NCBI GenBank assembly: GCA_016936355.1 | Contig: JAFGYB010000066.1 | Location: forward strand, 62,001 to 126,000 | Reading direction: 5' to 3' | Source of the DNA: Bacteroidales bacterium | GTDB lineage: Bacteria; Bacteroidota; Bacteroidia; Bacteroidales; F082 | DNA: 64,000 nt | Shown here: one piece after another, positions 10,279-21,096 of the stretch | Numbering within the stretch: position 1 is the stretch's first letter | How the letters are laid out: each line of letters opens with the position of its first letter | The notes under the pieces: model-generated | Told to the model about the DNA's origin: nothing | What the model saw: the letters and a program-made list of their open reading frames with translations, nothing else | Databases searched by the model: none | Position numbers and translations under genes: made by a program

Positions 10279-10348
10279 GATTTATTCTGTGCTTTCGAAA
10301 AAAGTATGCAGAATTGAAACAAAATTCCTCTTTAATAATAAAAAGTTA

Positions 10349-10356
10349 TAAATTTG
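10349..10356 (+). promoter_or_regulatory. Candidate Bacteroidota -7 box (TAAATTTG)
   Basis: TAnnTTTG match 19 nt upstream of the ATG at 10376. Confidence 0.4.
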
Positions 10357-10375
10357 TCCGGTAAAATATTGAAAC

Positions 10376-10975
10376 ATGAAATATAAAATTTTTCAAGTAA
10401 TTCTCATTGTCATCGCGATTGTTTTAGCTTACCTGATCTATGACAGTATTATGCAACCGGTAAGGTTCAACAAAGAAAAGGACGCCCGTGAAGCTGTAGT
10501 GATTCAGTATTTGAAAGACATCCGGCAGGCAGAGGCTATCTACAGACAACTAAACAACCGGTATACAGGATCGTTTGATACCCTGATTAATTTCATGGGA
10601 ACCGCAAAAATTCCTGTGGTAAAAATGGTTCCGGATCCTACGGATACTACCTACCGTCGTACCATTAACGATACCATTGGCTATGTTCGCGTGGCTGATT
10701 CTCTGTTTGGAAAACGTTCGGGCTTCAATTACCAGAATATCGACCTGATTCCTTACTCCAACGGCGATAAATTCAGTTTGAAAGCCGGTATCATTAAAAA
10801 AGGTGGTGTGGATGTAAATGTATTCCAGGTGGAAGCTCCCTATACTACTTTCCTGAAAGGAATGGATGAACAAACGGTGATGAACCTGATTGCCAGTAGA
10901 AAAGAACTTAAAAAATATCCCGGACTGAAAGTAGGGTCAATGACTGAGCCTTCGACTGATGGTAACTGGGAATAA
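10376..10975 (+). CDS. Membrane-anchored hypothetical protein
   Basis: N-terminal TM helix IFQVILIVIAIVLAYLIYDSI; coding-like ORF; no catalytic motif recognised. Confidence 0.7.
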   Translation: MKYKIFQVILIVIAIVLAYLIYDSIMQPVRFNKEKDAREAVVIQYLKDIRQAEAIYRQLNNRYTGSFDTLINFMGTAKIPVVKMVPDPTDTTYRRTINDTIGYVRVADSLFGKRSGFNYQNIDLIPYSNGDKFSLKAGIIKKGGVDVNVFQVEAPYTTFLKGMDEQTVMNLIASRKELKKYPGLKVGSMTEPSTDGNWE

Positions 10976-10986
10976 AAGTTCCCGTT

Positions 10987-11859
10987 ATGCCATTAAGCAT
11001 AAAACCACATATCAGTTTTCTGGATAAATCGTTTAAAGAAAACAATACAAGATCATATGTAATGGCCATGCAATTGAATTTGCATGGCCTTGCTTTTGTT
11101 CTTTTTTACCCAGAGAAGAACAAAGTGATCGGGCTTCAGACCTACCGGTTCGAGGGCAAAAAACAGGCTTCGGATATACCGATGTTGTTTGATTTGATCC
11201 TGAATCAGGCCGGTTGGTTTGCTTATCCTTATCAGAAAGTATATTTTCTGACCCAGAATAATTTCAATACGATGATCCCGCTTCCGTTGTTCGATAAGGA
11301 CAACAAAAATCTGTACCTGGGGTTTAATCAGCCTTTTCAGGAAGACCACAGGATCGTGTATGATCAATTGAAAAATGTGGAAACGGCCAATGTGTATTAC
11401 CTGGCCAACCCGGTGGCAGAAAAGGTAAAAGAATTCTGGCCCAATGTGGGAATTTGTCATTATTCCACGGCTCTTGTTGAGAGTTTGATGGTCGGATTCA
11501 AAAACAAACTGAATACCCATCACCTGTTTCTGGATGTACACGAAGACAACTTCGACTTGGTTACCTTCAAGGATAACAAACTGTATTACTACAACAACTT
11601 CGCGTATCATACCCAGGAAGATTTTATTTATTTCCTGCTTTCCACCATCGAGCATTTGTCGCTGAACCCGGAAACGGTTCAACTCATTATGATGGGAGGG
11701 CTGGACAAAAGCAATCCCAAATACGAAATGATCTATCGCTACATCCGGCACAGCGAATTCATCCAGCGAAACGAAAACATCCAGTATTCCCATGTGCTTG
11801 AAAATGTGTTGCACCATCAGTTTTATACACTGTATAATGTTTTGCAATGCGAATTATAG
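10987..11859 (+). CDS. DUF3822-like family protein (next to rsmD)
   Basis: Full-length ORF overlapping rsmD start; position next to rsmD matches the DUF3822 neighbourhood in Bacteroidota as I recall it. Confidence 0.7.
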   Translation: MPLSIKPHISFLDKSFKENNTRSYVMAMQLNLHGLAFVLFYPEKNKVIGLQTYRFEGKKQASDIPMLFDLILNQAGWFAYPYQKVYFLTQNNFNTMIPLPLFDKDNKNLYLGFNQPFQEDHRIVYDQLKNVETANVYYLANPVAEKVKEFWPNVGICHYSTALVESLMVGFKNKLNTHHLFLDVHEDNFDLVTFKDNKLYYYNNFAYHTQEDFIYFLLSTIEHLSLNPETVQLIMMGGLDKSNPKYEMIYRYIRHSEFIQRNENIQYSHVLENVLHHQFYTLYNVLQCEL

Positions 11860-12401
11860 GCGGTACACATAAACGCAGGCAGCTCCATCCTCCCAAAAAC
11901 CTTCCCGTGCGGCCTACCACCGATATGGCCAAAGAGGCCCTGTTCAGTATTCTGAATCAGTGGATCGAATGGGAAGACACGGAAGCCCTTGATTTATTTT
12001 CCGGAACCGGTTCCATAGCTTTTGAGCTGATGTCGCGGGGGTGTCCTCGGGTAACGGCCGTGGATATGAACCGGAACTGTGTGCTGTGGATTAAAAAAGG
12101 AGCCGCCGAACTCGAAATGAATTCCCTGCAGGTGGTGCAATCGGATGTGTTTCGGATGTTGGGGCGTTCTTCGGGCCGAACCTACGATTTGATCTTCGCC
12201 GACCCGCCTTATGCTTTGGAAAAGATGGACAGTCTGCCGCAACTGGTTTTCGAAAATAACTGGTTGAACCCGGAAGGATGGCTGGTGATGGAGCATCCTG
12301 TTTCCATAGATTTTTCCACCCACAAATATTTTGTCCGCCACAGGAAATACGGAAAAGTAAATTTCAGCTTCTTTCAGTATTCCTCTGTCCAACACGATTA
12401 G
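11847..12401 (+). CDS. rsmD: 16S rRNA (guanine(966)-N(2))-methyltransferase RsmD
   Basis: MRIIGGTHKRRQL, RPTTDMAKEALFSIL, LDLFSGTGSIAFELMSRG, DLIFADPPYAL. Confidence 0.93.
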   Translation: MRIIGGTHKRRQLHPPKNLPVRPTTDMAKEALFSILNQWIEWEDTEALDLFSGTGSIAFELMSRGCPRVTAVDMNRNCVLWIKKGAAELEMNSLQVVQSDVFRMLGRSSGRTYDLIFADPPYALEKMDSLPQLVFENNWLNPEGWLVMEHPVSIDFSTHKYFVRHRKYGKVNFSFFQYSSVQHD

Positions 12402-12490
12402 CCGTACTTTCAGTCGTTTTATCTTTCGTGATCAGGCCATCCTGTAAAGGGATAAATTTTTTAACTTTACTGGATTCTAACCCTGATCTC

Positions 12491-14077
12491 ATGAATAGAC
12501 AGACCAATCTGGAAAAAATCAAACAAGGCTACCCCTGGGACGTGATTGTTATCGGAGGAGGTGCCACTGGTTTGGGTTGCGGTGTGGAGTCGGCCACCCG
12601 TGGATTCAAAACCCTCTTACTCGAACAGCACGATTTTGCCAAAGGTACTTCCAGCCGGAGTACCAAACTGGTGCACGGTGGCGTACGCTACCTGGCTCAG
12701 GGCGATGTGTCGCTGGTACTGGAAGCCCTCAAAGAAAGAGGGCTGATGCGGCAGAATGCCCCCCATCTGGTACGCAACCAATCGTTTATTATCCCTAATT
12801 ACGACTGGTGGGGCGGCCCCTTTTACACGCTGGGGCTGAAGGTGTACGATATGATGTCGGGAAAGCTGGGGCTGGGACCTTCCGAGCACATCAGCACCAA
12901 AGAAGTGATGCAGGCCATTCCCAACCTGAAGAAAAAAGGATTGAGTGGTGGTGTGATTTATTTTGACGGTCAGTTTGATGATGCTCGTCTGGCAGTGAAT
13001 CTGGCTCAAACCCTGGAAGACAATGAAGGCGTTGCCATCAATTATATGAAAGTAACCGGACTGATCAAGGATGAAGAGGGTTTTGTTTCCGGAGTAAAGG
13101 TGGAAGATCAGGAATCGGGTGAAGCCTACGAATTACAGGCCAAAGTGGTAATCAATGCCACCGGCGTTTTTGCCGATTCCATAATCCGTATGGACGAGCC
13201 GGGTGCCCTCAAAACCATTGTCCCTTCTCAGGGAGTACACATTGTACTGGAGAAAAAATTCCTTCAGGGTGATTCGGCCATTATGATCCCCAAAACTTCC
13301 GACGGGAGGGTGTTGTTTGCTGTTCCCTGGCATGGAAAAGTGATTGTGGGAACCACCGATACGCAAATGGAAGAGATTTCGCTGGAACCCAGGGCGCTGA
13401 AAGAAGAAATTGATTTCATTCTGTCCACAGCCGGTCAGTACCTGACCTATCAACCCAAACGCAGTGATGTACTGAGTGTATTTGCCGGATTACGGCCTCT
13501 GGCAGCACCCGGGGAAGAAGGAGAAAAGACCAAGGAAATTTCGCGGAGTCATAAGGTAACCGTTTCTCCTTCCGGACTGGTGAACATCATTGGCGGTAAA
13601 TGGACAACGTACCGGAAGATGGGAGAGGATACGCTGGATAAGGCCGTCATGGTCGCCGGACTGGAGGAAAAAAGTTCGGTGACAGCCGACATGCCCATTC
13701 ATGGGTACGTGAAAAATATCAACGAAGAAGATCATCTGCATTACTATGGTTCCGATGCGTCCAAGATCAAGGATTTGATTGTGAAGGATCACAGTTTGGG
13801 CGAGAAATTAACAGAGCGATATCCCTACCTGAAAGCGGAAGTGGTATGGGCCGTTCACCATGAAATGGCGCGGACCGTGGAAGATTTCCTGGCCCGAAGA
13901 ACGCGGTTCCTGTTGCTGGATGCCCGCGAAAGCATCAAGGCGGCACCGGTGGTGGCCAAACTCATGGCCGAAGCACTCGGACGCAGACGCCGCTGGCAGA
14001 AGGAGCAGGTGGAAGCCTACACCACATTGGCCGGTGAATATATATTAAGTGATGAAAGCCCCGAAACCGATGAGTAA
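12491..14077 (+). CDS. glpD: Glycerol-3-phosphate dehydrogenase
   Basis: [59 protein letters not shown]; start set to MNRQTNLEK (12491), because the 12278 start lies inside rsmD. Confidence 0.93.
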   Translation: MNRQTNLEKIKQGYPWDVIVIGGGATGLGCGVESATRGFKTLLLEQHDFAKGTSSRSTKLVHGGVRYLAQGDVSLVLEALKERGLMRQNAPHLVRNQSFIIPNYDWWGGPFYTLGLKVYDMMSGKLGLGPSEHISTKEVMQAIPNLKKKGLSGGVIYFDGQFDDARLAVNLAQTLEDNEGVAINYMKVTGLIKDEEGFVSGVKVEDQESGEAYELQAKVVINATGVFADSIIRMDEPGALKTIVPSQGVHIVLEKKFLQGDSAIMIPKTSDGRVLFAVPWHGKVIVGTTDTQMEEISLEPRALKEEIDFILSTAGQYLTYQPKRSDVLSVFAGLRPLAAPGEEGEKTKEISRSHKVTVSPSGLVNIIGGKWTTYRKMGEDTLDKAVMVAGLEEKSSVTADMPIHGYVKNINEEDHLHYYGSDASKIKDLIVKDHSLGEKLTERYPYLKAEVVWAVHHEMARTVEDFLARRTRFLLLDARESIKAAPVVAKLMAEALGRRRRWQKEQVEAYTTLAGEYILSDESPETDE

Positions 14078-15557
14078 TAAAAAATACATTCTTGCTCTGG
14101 ATCAGGGAACAACGAGTTCACGGGCTATTTTATTTGATGCGACCGGAACCATCTGCGGTGTGGCGCAACAGGAATTTTCCCAGTATTTTCCCAAACCCGG
14201 TTTCGTGGAACACGATCCGGAAGATATTTACCGGTCTCAGGTACAGGTGGCCCGGAAAGTGCTGGAAAAAACAGGGATTACGTACCGGCAGATTGATTCC
14301 ATCGGCATTACCAACCAGCGGGAAACGACCATCGTGTGGGATCGCAAAACCGGTAAGCCGGTGTACCGCGCCATTGTATGGCAGGACCGTCGTACGGCTC
14401 CCTTCTGTAACCGCCTGAAAAAGGAAGGGTATGTCGATCTGATCCGGATGAAAACAGGACTGGAGATTGATGCCTATTTTTCGGGAACCAAAATTAACTG
14501 GATCCTCGACAATGTCGCGGGGGCGCGCCAAAGAGCTGAACGGGGAGAACTGGCCTTTGGCACGGTGGATACCTGGCTGATGTGGCATCTTTCGGGAGGA
14601 AAAGTGCACCTGACCGATGTATCCAATGCTTCCCGCACGCTGTTGTTTAACATCCATACCTTGCAGTGGGACGACGAGCTGTTGAAGATTTTTAACATCC
14701 CGGTATCGATGTTGCCCGAAGTGCGTTCCAACAGCGATCTGTTTACGGAAACTTCGGTTTTCCGGGGACCTGTTCCGGTTACGGGTGTGGCCGGGGATCA
14801 GCAGGCAGCCTTGTTTGGTCAGATGTGTATTCACCAGGGCATGGTGAAAAACACATACGGAACCGGTTGCTTTATCATGCTGAATACGGGCAACGAGCCG
14901 GTGGTTTCCAGTCATCGGTTGCTGACGACAGTGGGCTGGCAGCTGAACGGCGAAACCACCTATGCGCTGGAAGGCAGTGTTTTTGTAGGGGGAGCCGTTA
15001 TCCAGTGGCTGCGCGATGCACTGGAGTTTATCAATGATTCTTCGGAAAGTGAAGCGTTGGCAGCCTCGGCTGAAGACAACGGCGGCGTGTATTTTGTGCC
15101 GGCTTTTACGGGGTTGGGGGCTCCCTACTGGAACCCGGATGCCCGGGGACTGATCTACGGTTTGAGCCGGGGCAGTACCAAAGCGCACATCATGCGGGCG
15201 GCGCTGGAATCCGTCGCTTTTCAAAGTTATGATGTGCTGAAAGCCATGGAACAGGATGCTGGTTTCCCCATCGATACCCTGCGTGTGGACGGTGGCGCTT
15301 CTGCCAACAACCTGCTGATGCAGTTTCAGTCTGATCTTTTGCAAACCGCTGTACAAAGACCCAAAGTAGTGGAAAGTACCTCGCTGGGCGCTGCCTATTT
15401 TGCCGGGCTGCACACCGGTTTCTGGTCCGGCGTGGAAGAAATTGAAAAACAATGGGCCGTTGAACGAACCTTTCTTCCCCTGCAGGAACCCTCGGCTGTT
15501 CAGCCGCTGCTGGAGGAGTGGAAGAAGGTGGTTAGTGTGCTAAATGGGGCGTATTGA
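14070..15557 (+). CDS. glpK: Glycerol kinase
   Basis: [74 protein letters not shown]; start at MSNKKY overlaps glpD stop by 8 bp. Confidence 0.95.
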   Translation: MSNKKYILALDQGTTSSRAILFDATGTICGVAQQEFSQYFPKPGFVEHDPEDIYRSQVQVARKVLEKTGITYRQIDSIGITNQRETTIVWDRKTGKPVYRAIVWQDRRTAPFCNRLKKEGYVDLIRMKTGLEIDAYFSGTKINWILDNVAGARQRAERGELAFGTVDTWLMWHLSGGKVHLTDVSNASRTLLFNIHTLQWDDELLKIFNIPVSMLPEVRSNSDLFTETSVFRGPVPVTGVAGDQQAALFGQMCIHQGMVKNTYGTGCFIMLNTGNEPVVSSHRLLTTVGWQLNGETTYALEGSVFVGGAVIQWLRDALEFINDSSESEALAASAEDNGGVYFVPAFTGLGAPYWNPDARGLIYGLSRGSTKAHIMRAALESVAFQSYDVLKAMEQDAGFPIDTLRVDGGASANNLLMQFQSDLLQTAVQRPKVVESTSLGAAYFAGLHTGFWSGVEEIEKQWAVERTFLPLQEPSAVQPLLEEWKKVVSVLNGAY

Positions 15558-15570
15558 TTCTCCTTTCTCT

Positions 15571-15593
15571 CGTCCTCGTTTGTAACGAGGATG
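15571..15593. repeat. REP-like hairpin CGTCCTCGTT-TGT-AACGAGGATG
   Basis: Stem TCCTCGTT/AACGAGGA with 3-nt loop in the glpK 3' intergenic region; not followed by a T-run. Confidence 0.5.
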
Positions 15594-15870
15594 CCCGTTT
15601 TCATTTCGTTACATGCAAAAAACCTTTCGTAACTACATGTTTTACTTTTCCAGGATTTGCTTTTTGTTTTTTAACTAAAAATATTAATGCTGCTTTATTC
15701 ATTTTTCCCGTGGTAGTTTAATGTTTTACTGCTGGAATTTCATTTTTCCCACTTGGTACTGTTTATTTAAATGCCGGGGGCTGAAGCCTTCGTTTGGTAA
15801 CTAAATGGTTTCATGCTGCTTTATCCAGATTTCCTCCCGTAATTACATAATTACATGTTGTTATTCCGGA
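15594..15870. repeat. Degenerate ~40-bp intergenic repeat region
   Basis: Similar modules read by eye: gtaactacatgttttacttttccaggattt, ttaactaaaaatattaatgctgctttattcatttttcccgtg, gtagtttaatgttttactgctggaatttcatttttccc, ggtaactaaatggtttcatgctgctttatccagatttcctccc, gtaattacataattacatgttgttattccgg. Confidence 0.5.
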
Positions 15871-15918
15871 ATAAGGAAAATTGTGCGTGCATCCGGACTC
15901 TCGCACAATGAATGTTCT

Positions 15919-16599
15919 TCAGATAAACTGCTCCGGAAAGTTCGTGAAAACAGCATCGGCCCCGGCATCGGAAATCCGTTCCAAAGTTTGGGTGTCGTTC
16001 ACCGTGTACACCCACACCTGCAACCCCTGCCGGTGGATGCGGTCCACCCGTGAAGGATGGATCATTTTGGCGGAAAGGTGGAGGGAAAAGGCATGGAGTT
16101 TCCGGGCTTTGGCTTTGTAGAAGAAAGGCCGGAAACTGTATAATATACCTATCCTGACTTCTGGCAGGAGCCTGTGGAAGCGGTTTAGTTCTTTGTGGTA
16201 GAACGATGAAATCAGAAAATCTTCCGTATGCCATATGTTTTCGGCAGTATTGTGTTTGATAAGGTCGGCAACCGGCCGGGCCGTATGTTTTCCTTTGAGC
16301 TCGATGTTGATCTGTGCCCTGCCCTGAACCAGATCCAATACTTCCTGCAGCGTGGGTATTTTCTCTCCGTTTCCGGCATCCAGTTGTTGTAGTTCTGTAA
16401 GAGTTAAATCAGCAATTTTCCCCTTGCCGTTGGTGGTTCGGTTCACCGTTTCATCGTGGATGACTACCAGTTCGCCGCTTCGGCATACATGCACATCCAG
16501 CTCGAGGGCTTTGGCTCCCGCGTCCAATGCTTTTTGAAAGGAAGCCGGTGTGTTTTCGGGTTGGGTGCCGCTGGCACCTCTGTGTGCAACAATCAGCAT
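15919..16599 (-). CDS. Glycerophosphodiester phosphodiesterase
   Basis: IVAHRGASGTQPENTPASFQKALDAGAKALELDVHVCRSGELVVIHDETVNRTTNGKG. Confidence 0.94.
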   Translation of the reverse strand: MLIVAHRGASGTQPENTPASFQKALDAGAKALELDVHVCRSGELVVIHDETVNRTTNGKGKIADLTLTELQQLDAGNGEKIPTLQEVLDLVQGRAQINIELKGKHTARPVADLIKHNTAENIWHTEDFLISSFYHKELNRFHRLLPEVRIGILYSFRPFFYKAKARKLHAFSLHLSAKMIHPSRVDRIHRQGLQVWVYTVNDTQTLERISDAGADAVFTNFPEQFI

Positions 16600-16603
16600 G
16601 GTT

Positions 16604-17524
16604 TTAGAATATGGAGAGTCCCGATTTGGTGGTAAACAGTTCCAGCGCTTTCATGCCCATGATGGAGTTTCCTTTTTCGTTGAGCAGCGGACTCCATACG
16701 GCAATGGTGAATTTTTCGGGAAACAGGGCCACGATGCCCCCTCCCACGCCACTTTTCCCGGGAAGGCCCACCGTAAAGGTGAACTCACCCGATTCATCAT
16801 AAAACCCGCAGCTTTGCATGAGGGCATTTTGTCGTTTGGTCTGACTGGGAGTGAGGATTGGTTTGTCCGTGCCGGGTACTTTTCCATGGTTGGCAAAGAT
16901 CCTGAAACTCTGGGACAGTTCCTCGCAGTTCATGTCGATGGAACACATGTCATAATAAAGATCCAGAACTTCTTCTACCCTGTTGTTGATGTTGCCGAAA
17001 TCTTTGAGTAAATTGGCTACGGCAGCATTGCGGTAACCGAATTGTTTCTCTGAATCGGCGACCCTTTCGTTGATGTAAATTTCCTGTTTACCGGCCAGCA
17101 TCCGGATGTATTCCATCAAATCTTCTTTGGGGTGGGAGAGTTCGGAGATGAGCATGTCCACCACTACCAGTGCTCCGGCATTGATGAATGGATTACGGGG
17201 GATGCCTTTTTCGTATTCCAGCTGCAACAGGGAATTAAAGGCGGTTCCCGAAGGTTCCACACCCACCCGTTGCCACACTTTTTCACCCAGCAGCGAAACG
17301 GCCAGACTCAGGGCAAAGACCTTGGATATACTTTGAATGGAAAACCGGGTAAAGGCGTCTCCGGTGTGATAGGCGGTACCGTCCATCATGCGGAGGTAAA
17401 TTCCGAATTGACCGGGAACCACTTTGGCCAGTTCGGGAATGTAATCGGCAATTTTTCCCTTTCCTTTCAGAAACGCTGTTTCTTCAACAATTTCATCCAG
17501 AATCCGTTGATAATCGATGCTCAT
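16604..17524 (-). CDS. glsA: Glutaminase A
   Basis: GKIADYIPELA, FSIQSISKVFALSLA, NPFINAGALVVVDML, FANHGKVPGT, GLPGKSGVGGGIVALFPEKFTIAVWSP. Confidence 0.95.
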   Translation of the reverse strand: MSIDYQRILDEIVEETAFLKGKGKIADYIPELAKVVPGQFGIYLRMMDGTAYHTGDAFTRFSIQSISKVFALSLAVSLLGEKVWQRVGVEPSGTAFNSLLQLEYEKGIPRNPFINAGALVVVDMLISELSHPKEDLMEYIRMLAGKQEIYINERVADSEKQFGYRNAAVANLLKDFGNINNRVEEVLDLYYDMCSIDMNCEELSQSFRIFANHGKVPGTDKPILTPSQTKRQNALMQSCGFYDESGEFTFTVGLPGKSGVGGGIVALFPEKFTIAVWSPLLNEKGNSIMGMKALELFTTKSGLSIF

Positions 17525-18522
17525 TCCTGATGATCTTTAAACATAGATACTCCACTGAAGCCTTCGGATGTGGCATAGCCGCGAAACATGCCGGAGGTAT
17601 TAAACGTCAGGGCAAAATTACCAAATTTGTCCACGGCAATAATGCCTCCTTCGGCTTTTTGTTTTTTCAGTTTATCCAGAATCACGTAGTTGGCGGCTTC
17701 TTTCAGGCTGAGCTGGTTGTATTTCATCAGGGCACCGATGTCGTAGGCCACCACATTACGGATGAAATACTCCCCGTGGCCGGTACACGATACGGCACAA
17801 CTGGCATTGTCGGCATAGGTTCCGGCTCCGATGATGGGGGAATCGCCCACGCGGCCCGGCATTTTGTAGGTCATCCCGCCCGTGGAGGTACCGGCAGCCA
17901 GGTTTCCGTGCATGTCCAGTGCCACACAGCCTACCGTTCCGTGTTTTTCTCCCGGTTCCATTTTCGCTTTAACCCGAAGGTAAGACTTCCAGCGACTCTC
18001 GGTAAAAAAGTAGGAGGGATCGACCATTTCCAACCCCTGTTTCCGGGCAAAGTCTTCCGCTCCTTTGGTGATGAGCAATACGTGTGGCGTGTGTTCCATA
18101 ACCGCCCGCGCTGCCAGAATAGGATTTTTGATGCTGTGGACGTTGGCTACGGCTCCGGCCATTAGATTGGAACCGTCCATAATGGAAGCATCCATTTCGT
18201 TCACACCATCGGCATTGAAGACAGCACCTTTCCCGGCGTTGAACAACGGCGAGTTTTCCATCATGGTAATGCATTTGGTTACCGCATCCAGTGCCTTTCC
18301 TCCGTTTTTCAGGATGTAAGTGCCGCTGTCCAGCACCTGTTGAAGTTTGACCCTGTATTGCTGTGCGATGGAATCGGGCAGGGTGTTTTTGTCGATGCTT
18401 CCCGCACCGCCGTGTATGACCAGGGTGTACTTTCCGGTTGTTTTACCGGAATTATGGGTGCTTTGTTTGCAGGCAGTCAGAGCCAAAAAGGCAAGGAAAA
18501 GAAGGAGTAAAGTTTTTTTCAT
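17521..18522 (-). CDS. Isoaspartyl peptidase / type 2 L-asparaginase (Ntn hydrolase), lipoprotein-like signal
   Basis: LALTACKQ lipobox; LVIHGGAGSI; GKAVFNADGVNEMDASIMDG; HGTVGCVALDMHGNLAAGTSTGGMTYKMPGRVGDSPIIGAGTYAD (catalytic GTVG). Confidence 0.95.
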   Translation of the reverse strand: MKKTLLLLFLAFLALTACKQSTHNSGKTTGKYTLVIHGGAGSIDKNTLPDSIAQQYRVKLQQVLDSGTYILKNGGKALDAVTKCITMMENSPLFNAGKGAVFNADGVNEMDASIMDGSNLMAGAVANVHSIKNPILAARAVMEHTPHVLLITKGAEDFARKQGLEMVDPSYFFTESRWKSYLRVKAKMEPGEKHGTVGCVALDMHGNLAAGTSTGGMTYKMPGRVGDSPIIGAGTYADNASCAVSCTGHGEYFIRNVVAYDIGALMKYNQLSLKEAANYVILDKLKKQKAEGGIIAVDKFGNFALTFNTSGMFRGYATSEGFSGVSMFKDHQE

Positions 18523-18533
18523 AGGAATAGAGT

Positions 18534-19331
18534 TTAGTGAGCGGCATTCTGAACCAAAGGAGCAATAATAGCTTTGAGATCATAGAGTCCGAATAGCTGG
18601 CCCGTAGTTACCAGTACCACGATGACAATTACCCATTTTACAAAGTTTACCCCCTTTTTAACGGCCATTCGGGAGGCAATCCAGGCGCCGGCCATGTTGC
18701 CAATGGCCAGGGTGAGGCCATACTTCCAGTCGATCTGATGGTTGTAAAAAAAGATAAACAGGGTAAAGGGTGTGTAGGCCAATACAATGAGTACTTTGAT
18801 GGCATTGGCTTTGACTAGGTCAAAACCGGCCCCCAGCAGGATGCCCGCCAACAGGAAGTAGCCCACTCCCATTTGAATAAATCCGCCGTAAATTCCAATA
18901 AAAAAGAAGACGATGTAAACTTTCCAGTTAATGGGCCTGTCCTGAACCTCCGCTTTGCCATAGATGTATTTTTGCGGTTTGAACAAAATAAAAACCAGCA
19001 TGAGCAGCATGATGATGCCAATCGCAATCTGGAAGTCCCTTTCGTTGATGTCTGCAGCAATCTGTGCCCCGATAAGCGATCCCGCTATGGCAGGTACAGC
19101 CAGCTGAAGTCCTTTTTTCCAGCTCAATACTTTTTGCTGTTTGAAACTGGAAACGGCTACCACATTTTGCAGCCCCACTGCGATGCGGTTGGTTCCGTTG
19201 GCAAGAGTGGCCGGTAGTCCCAGCATAATGAGAATGGACAATGAAATAATACTCCCGCCTCCGGCCAGCGTATTGATGAATCCTACAAGCAAACCCGAAG
19301 AGATCAGCACAATAATTTCAACAGCGTTCAT
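18534..19331 (-). CDS. TauE/SafE-family sulfite exporter-like permease
   Basis: Polytopic; GFINTLAGGGSIISLSILIMLGLPATLANGTNRIAV; FFIGIYGGFIQMGVGYFLLAGILL; start set at MNAVEIIVLISSG. Confidence 0.88.
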   Translation of the reverse strand: MNAVEIIVLISSGLLVGFINTLAGGGSIISLSILIMLGLPATLANGTNRIAVGLQNVVAVSSFKQQKVLSWKKGLQLAVPAIAGSLIGAQIAADINERDFQIAIGIIMLLMLVFILFKPQKYIYGKAEVQDRPINWKVYIVFFFIGIYGGFIQMGVGYFLLAGILLGAGFDLVKANAIKVLIVLAYTPFTLFIFFYNHQIDWKYGLTLAIGNMAGAWIASRMAVKKGVNFVKWVIVIVVLVTTGQLFGLYDLKAIIAPLVQNAAH

Positions 19332-19332
19332 G

Positions 19333-21096
19333 TCAGTCCCTGATGATGAATTGATGCAATACCTGGAACAGTTCGTCCGGTTTAAACGGTTTGGCAATAA
19401 ACCCATCCATTCCGCTTTCCATAGCCTTTTCCCGGTCTTCACTCAGTGCATTGGCCGTTAAGGCAACAATATACGTGTGCCTGTTTTTGTTTTCTTTTTC
19501 GTGGGTACGGATTTTCCTTGTTGCTTCGAGGCCATCCATGATGGGCATCTGAATGTCCATCAGGATCAGGTCGTAAAAGTTTCGTTGGTATTTCTCATAG
19601 CATTCTTCCCCGTTATTTGCCACATCCACACTGCACCCTTCTTTCTGAAGGGTGAGTTTGGTGATCTTCTGGTTGATCAGATTGTCTTCAGCCAGTAAGA
19701 TTCTGAAGTCTTTCAAAACATTGAGAACCATATTTTTGTCGTAAGATAAGCGTTCTTTTTCTTCGTGCACTTCCAGGGGCAAAGTAAACCAAAAAGTCGA
19801 TCCCCTGGTCCATTCACTTTCCACTCCGATTTCGCCTCCCATCATCTCCACCAGTTTTTTGGCAATAGAAAGTCCCAGTCCCGTTCCCTGGTAAACTTTG
19901 CTGGCTGAAAGATCCAGCTGGATGAAACTTTCAAACAGTTTGTTCAGCTGTTGTTTTTGTATCCCGATGCCGGTGTCTTGCACTTCAAACTGCAACAGTA
20001 CTTTCCCTTTTTTGATTTCTTTTTTGTTCAGGATGCGCAGGGTAACGCTTCCTTCTTTGGTAAACTTGATGGCGTTGGAGAAGAAATTATCCAGGATTCG
20101 TTTGATCAGCAGCGGATCCCCAATCATGATCTCGGGAATGTTCGGATCCAGATCAGTTTTTACCGATAATTTTTTGTGCGCAATTTTTTCTTCGTGTTGT
20201 TTGGTTACTTCCTGGACAATTTCTGTGATCTTGAATTTTTTCAGGGTGGGAGAAATTTCCCCTTTCTCAATAGAGGAATATTCAAATACATCGTTGATAA
20301 TGGACACCAGGTGCTCTCCCGATTCTTTCAGCATGCCCAGGTATTCCCCCTGTTCTTTGGTGAGTGATGTTTTTTCGATCAATTCGGCCATACCCATTAC
20401 CCCGTTGAGCGGCGTACGGATCTCATGGCTCATATTGGTAAGGAACTTGTCCTTGATGTGTTCGTTTTGTTCGGCCAGTTCTTTGGCTCGTGTCAGCGCT
20501 TGTTCGTAGTTTTTTTGGTCGGTAACGTCCCAGGATACACCGATCAGGCCAATGATTTTTCCCTCGTCGTTGCGAACCGGAGCAATGTTCGTCTGAACCC
20601 AGATGATTTCCTCATTTTTTTCCAGTTGTTCTTCGATGTTGAAGAAAAATTTTCCCTGAGAAAGGACCATCTCTTCTCTTTTTTCATAATCCCCGATGGG
20701 GAGATAATTCCTGAATACCTCTTTGAGGGTTTTTCCCATCAGCTCGTCGCGTTTCACGGCTGAAAAATCGAGAAAGGCTTTGTTGGCCACCCGGTAACGC
20801 AGGTGTTCATCCTTAAAATAAACCATTGCCGGAATGGTGTCCAGGAGTATGTTTAGTTCGTCGGCCTGATTTTTGATTTGTTTGAGGGCCTTTTTCAGGT
20901 CATCCGATGTTCGGGCCAGTAAGGAATTCAGAATGTTTTTGTCCTTAAGCGATTTGGATATTTTAAAGTCGGCAATACTGATCTCCTGAGCTAATTTTTC
21001 AATATCCTGAAGCATTTCAAGCTTCACCCGTTCCATGGAACCGGCCTTTTCCAGGGTATTTATTCTATCGGTGAGGGATTGAAGAATTTTTTTCAT
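19333..21096 (-). CDS. PAS-containing hybrid sensor histidine kinase/response regulator
   Basis: PAS (YFKDEHLRYRVANKAFLDFS), H-box [21 protein letters not shown] boxes NFFSNAIKF, DTGIGI, GTGLGLSI, C-terminal receiver DLILMDIQMPIMDGLEATR...FIAKPF. Confidence 0.93.
   Translation of the reverse strand: MKKILQSLTDRINTLEKAGSMERVKLEMLQDIEKLAQEISIADFKISKSLKDKNILNSLLARTSDDLKKALKQIKNQADELNILLDTIPAMVYFKDEHLRYRVANKAFLDFSAVKRDELMGKTLKEVFRNYLPIGDYEKREEMVLSQGKFFFNIEEQLEKNEEIIWVQTNIAPVRNDEGKIIGLIGVSWDVTDQKNYEQALTRAKELAEQNEHIKDKFLTNMSHEIRTPLNGVMGMAELIEKTSLTKEQGEYLGMLKESGEHLVSIINDVFEYSSIEKGEISPTLKKFKITEIVQEVTKQHEEKIAHKKLSVKTDLDPNIPEIMIGDPLLIKRILDNFFSNAIKFTKEGSVTLRILNKKEIKKGKVLLQFEVQDTGIGIQKQQLNKLFESFIQLDLSASKVYQGTGLGLSIAKKLVEMMGGEIGVESEWTRGSTFWFTLPLEVHEEKERLSYDKNMVLNVLKDFRILLAEDNLINQKITKLTLQKEGCSVDVANNGEECYEKYQRNFYDLILMDIQMPIMDGLEATRKIRTHEKENKNRHTYIVALTANALSEDREKAMESGMDGFIAKPFKPDELFQVLHQFIIRD

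Noticed and set aside
11053-11847. 264-aa minus-strand ORF opposite the DUF3822-like gene
   Set aside because: Antisense shadow ORF with no domain motifs; the plus-strand ORF has proper context with rsmD.
12278-12490. N-terminal extension of glpD in the ORF track
   Set aside because: The extension overlaps rsmD and encodes a non-homologous stretch; ATG 12491 gives a standard GlpD N-terminus.
14130-15452. 440-aa minus-strand ORF opposite glpK
   Set aside because: Fully antisense to a clear glycerol kinase; no recognisable domain; long antisense ORFs are expected in this codon-usage context.
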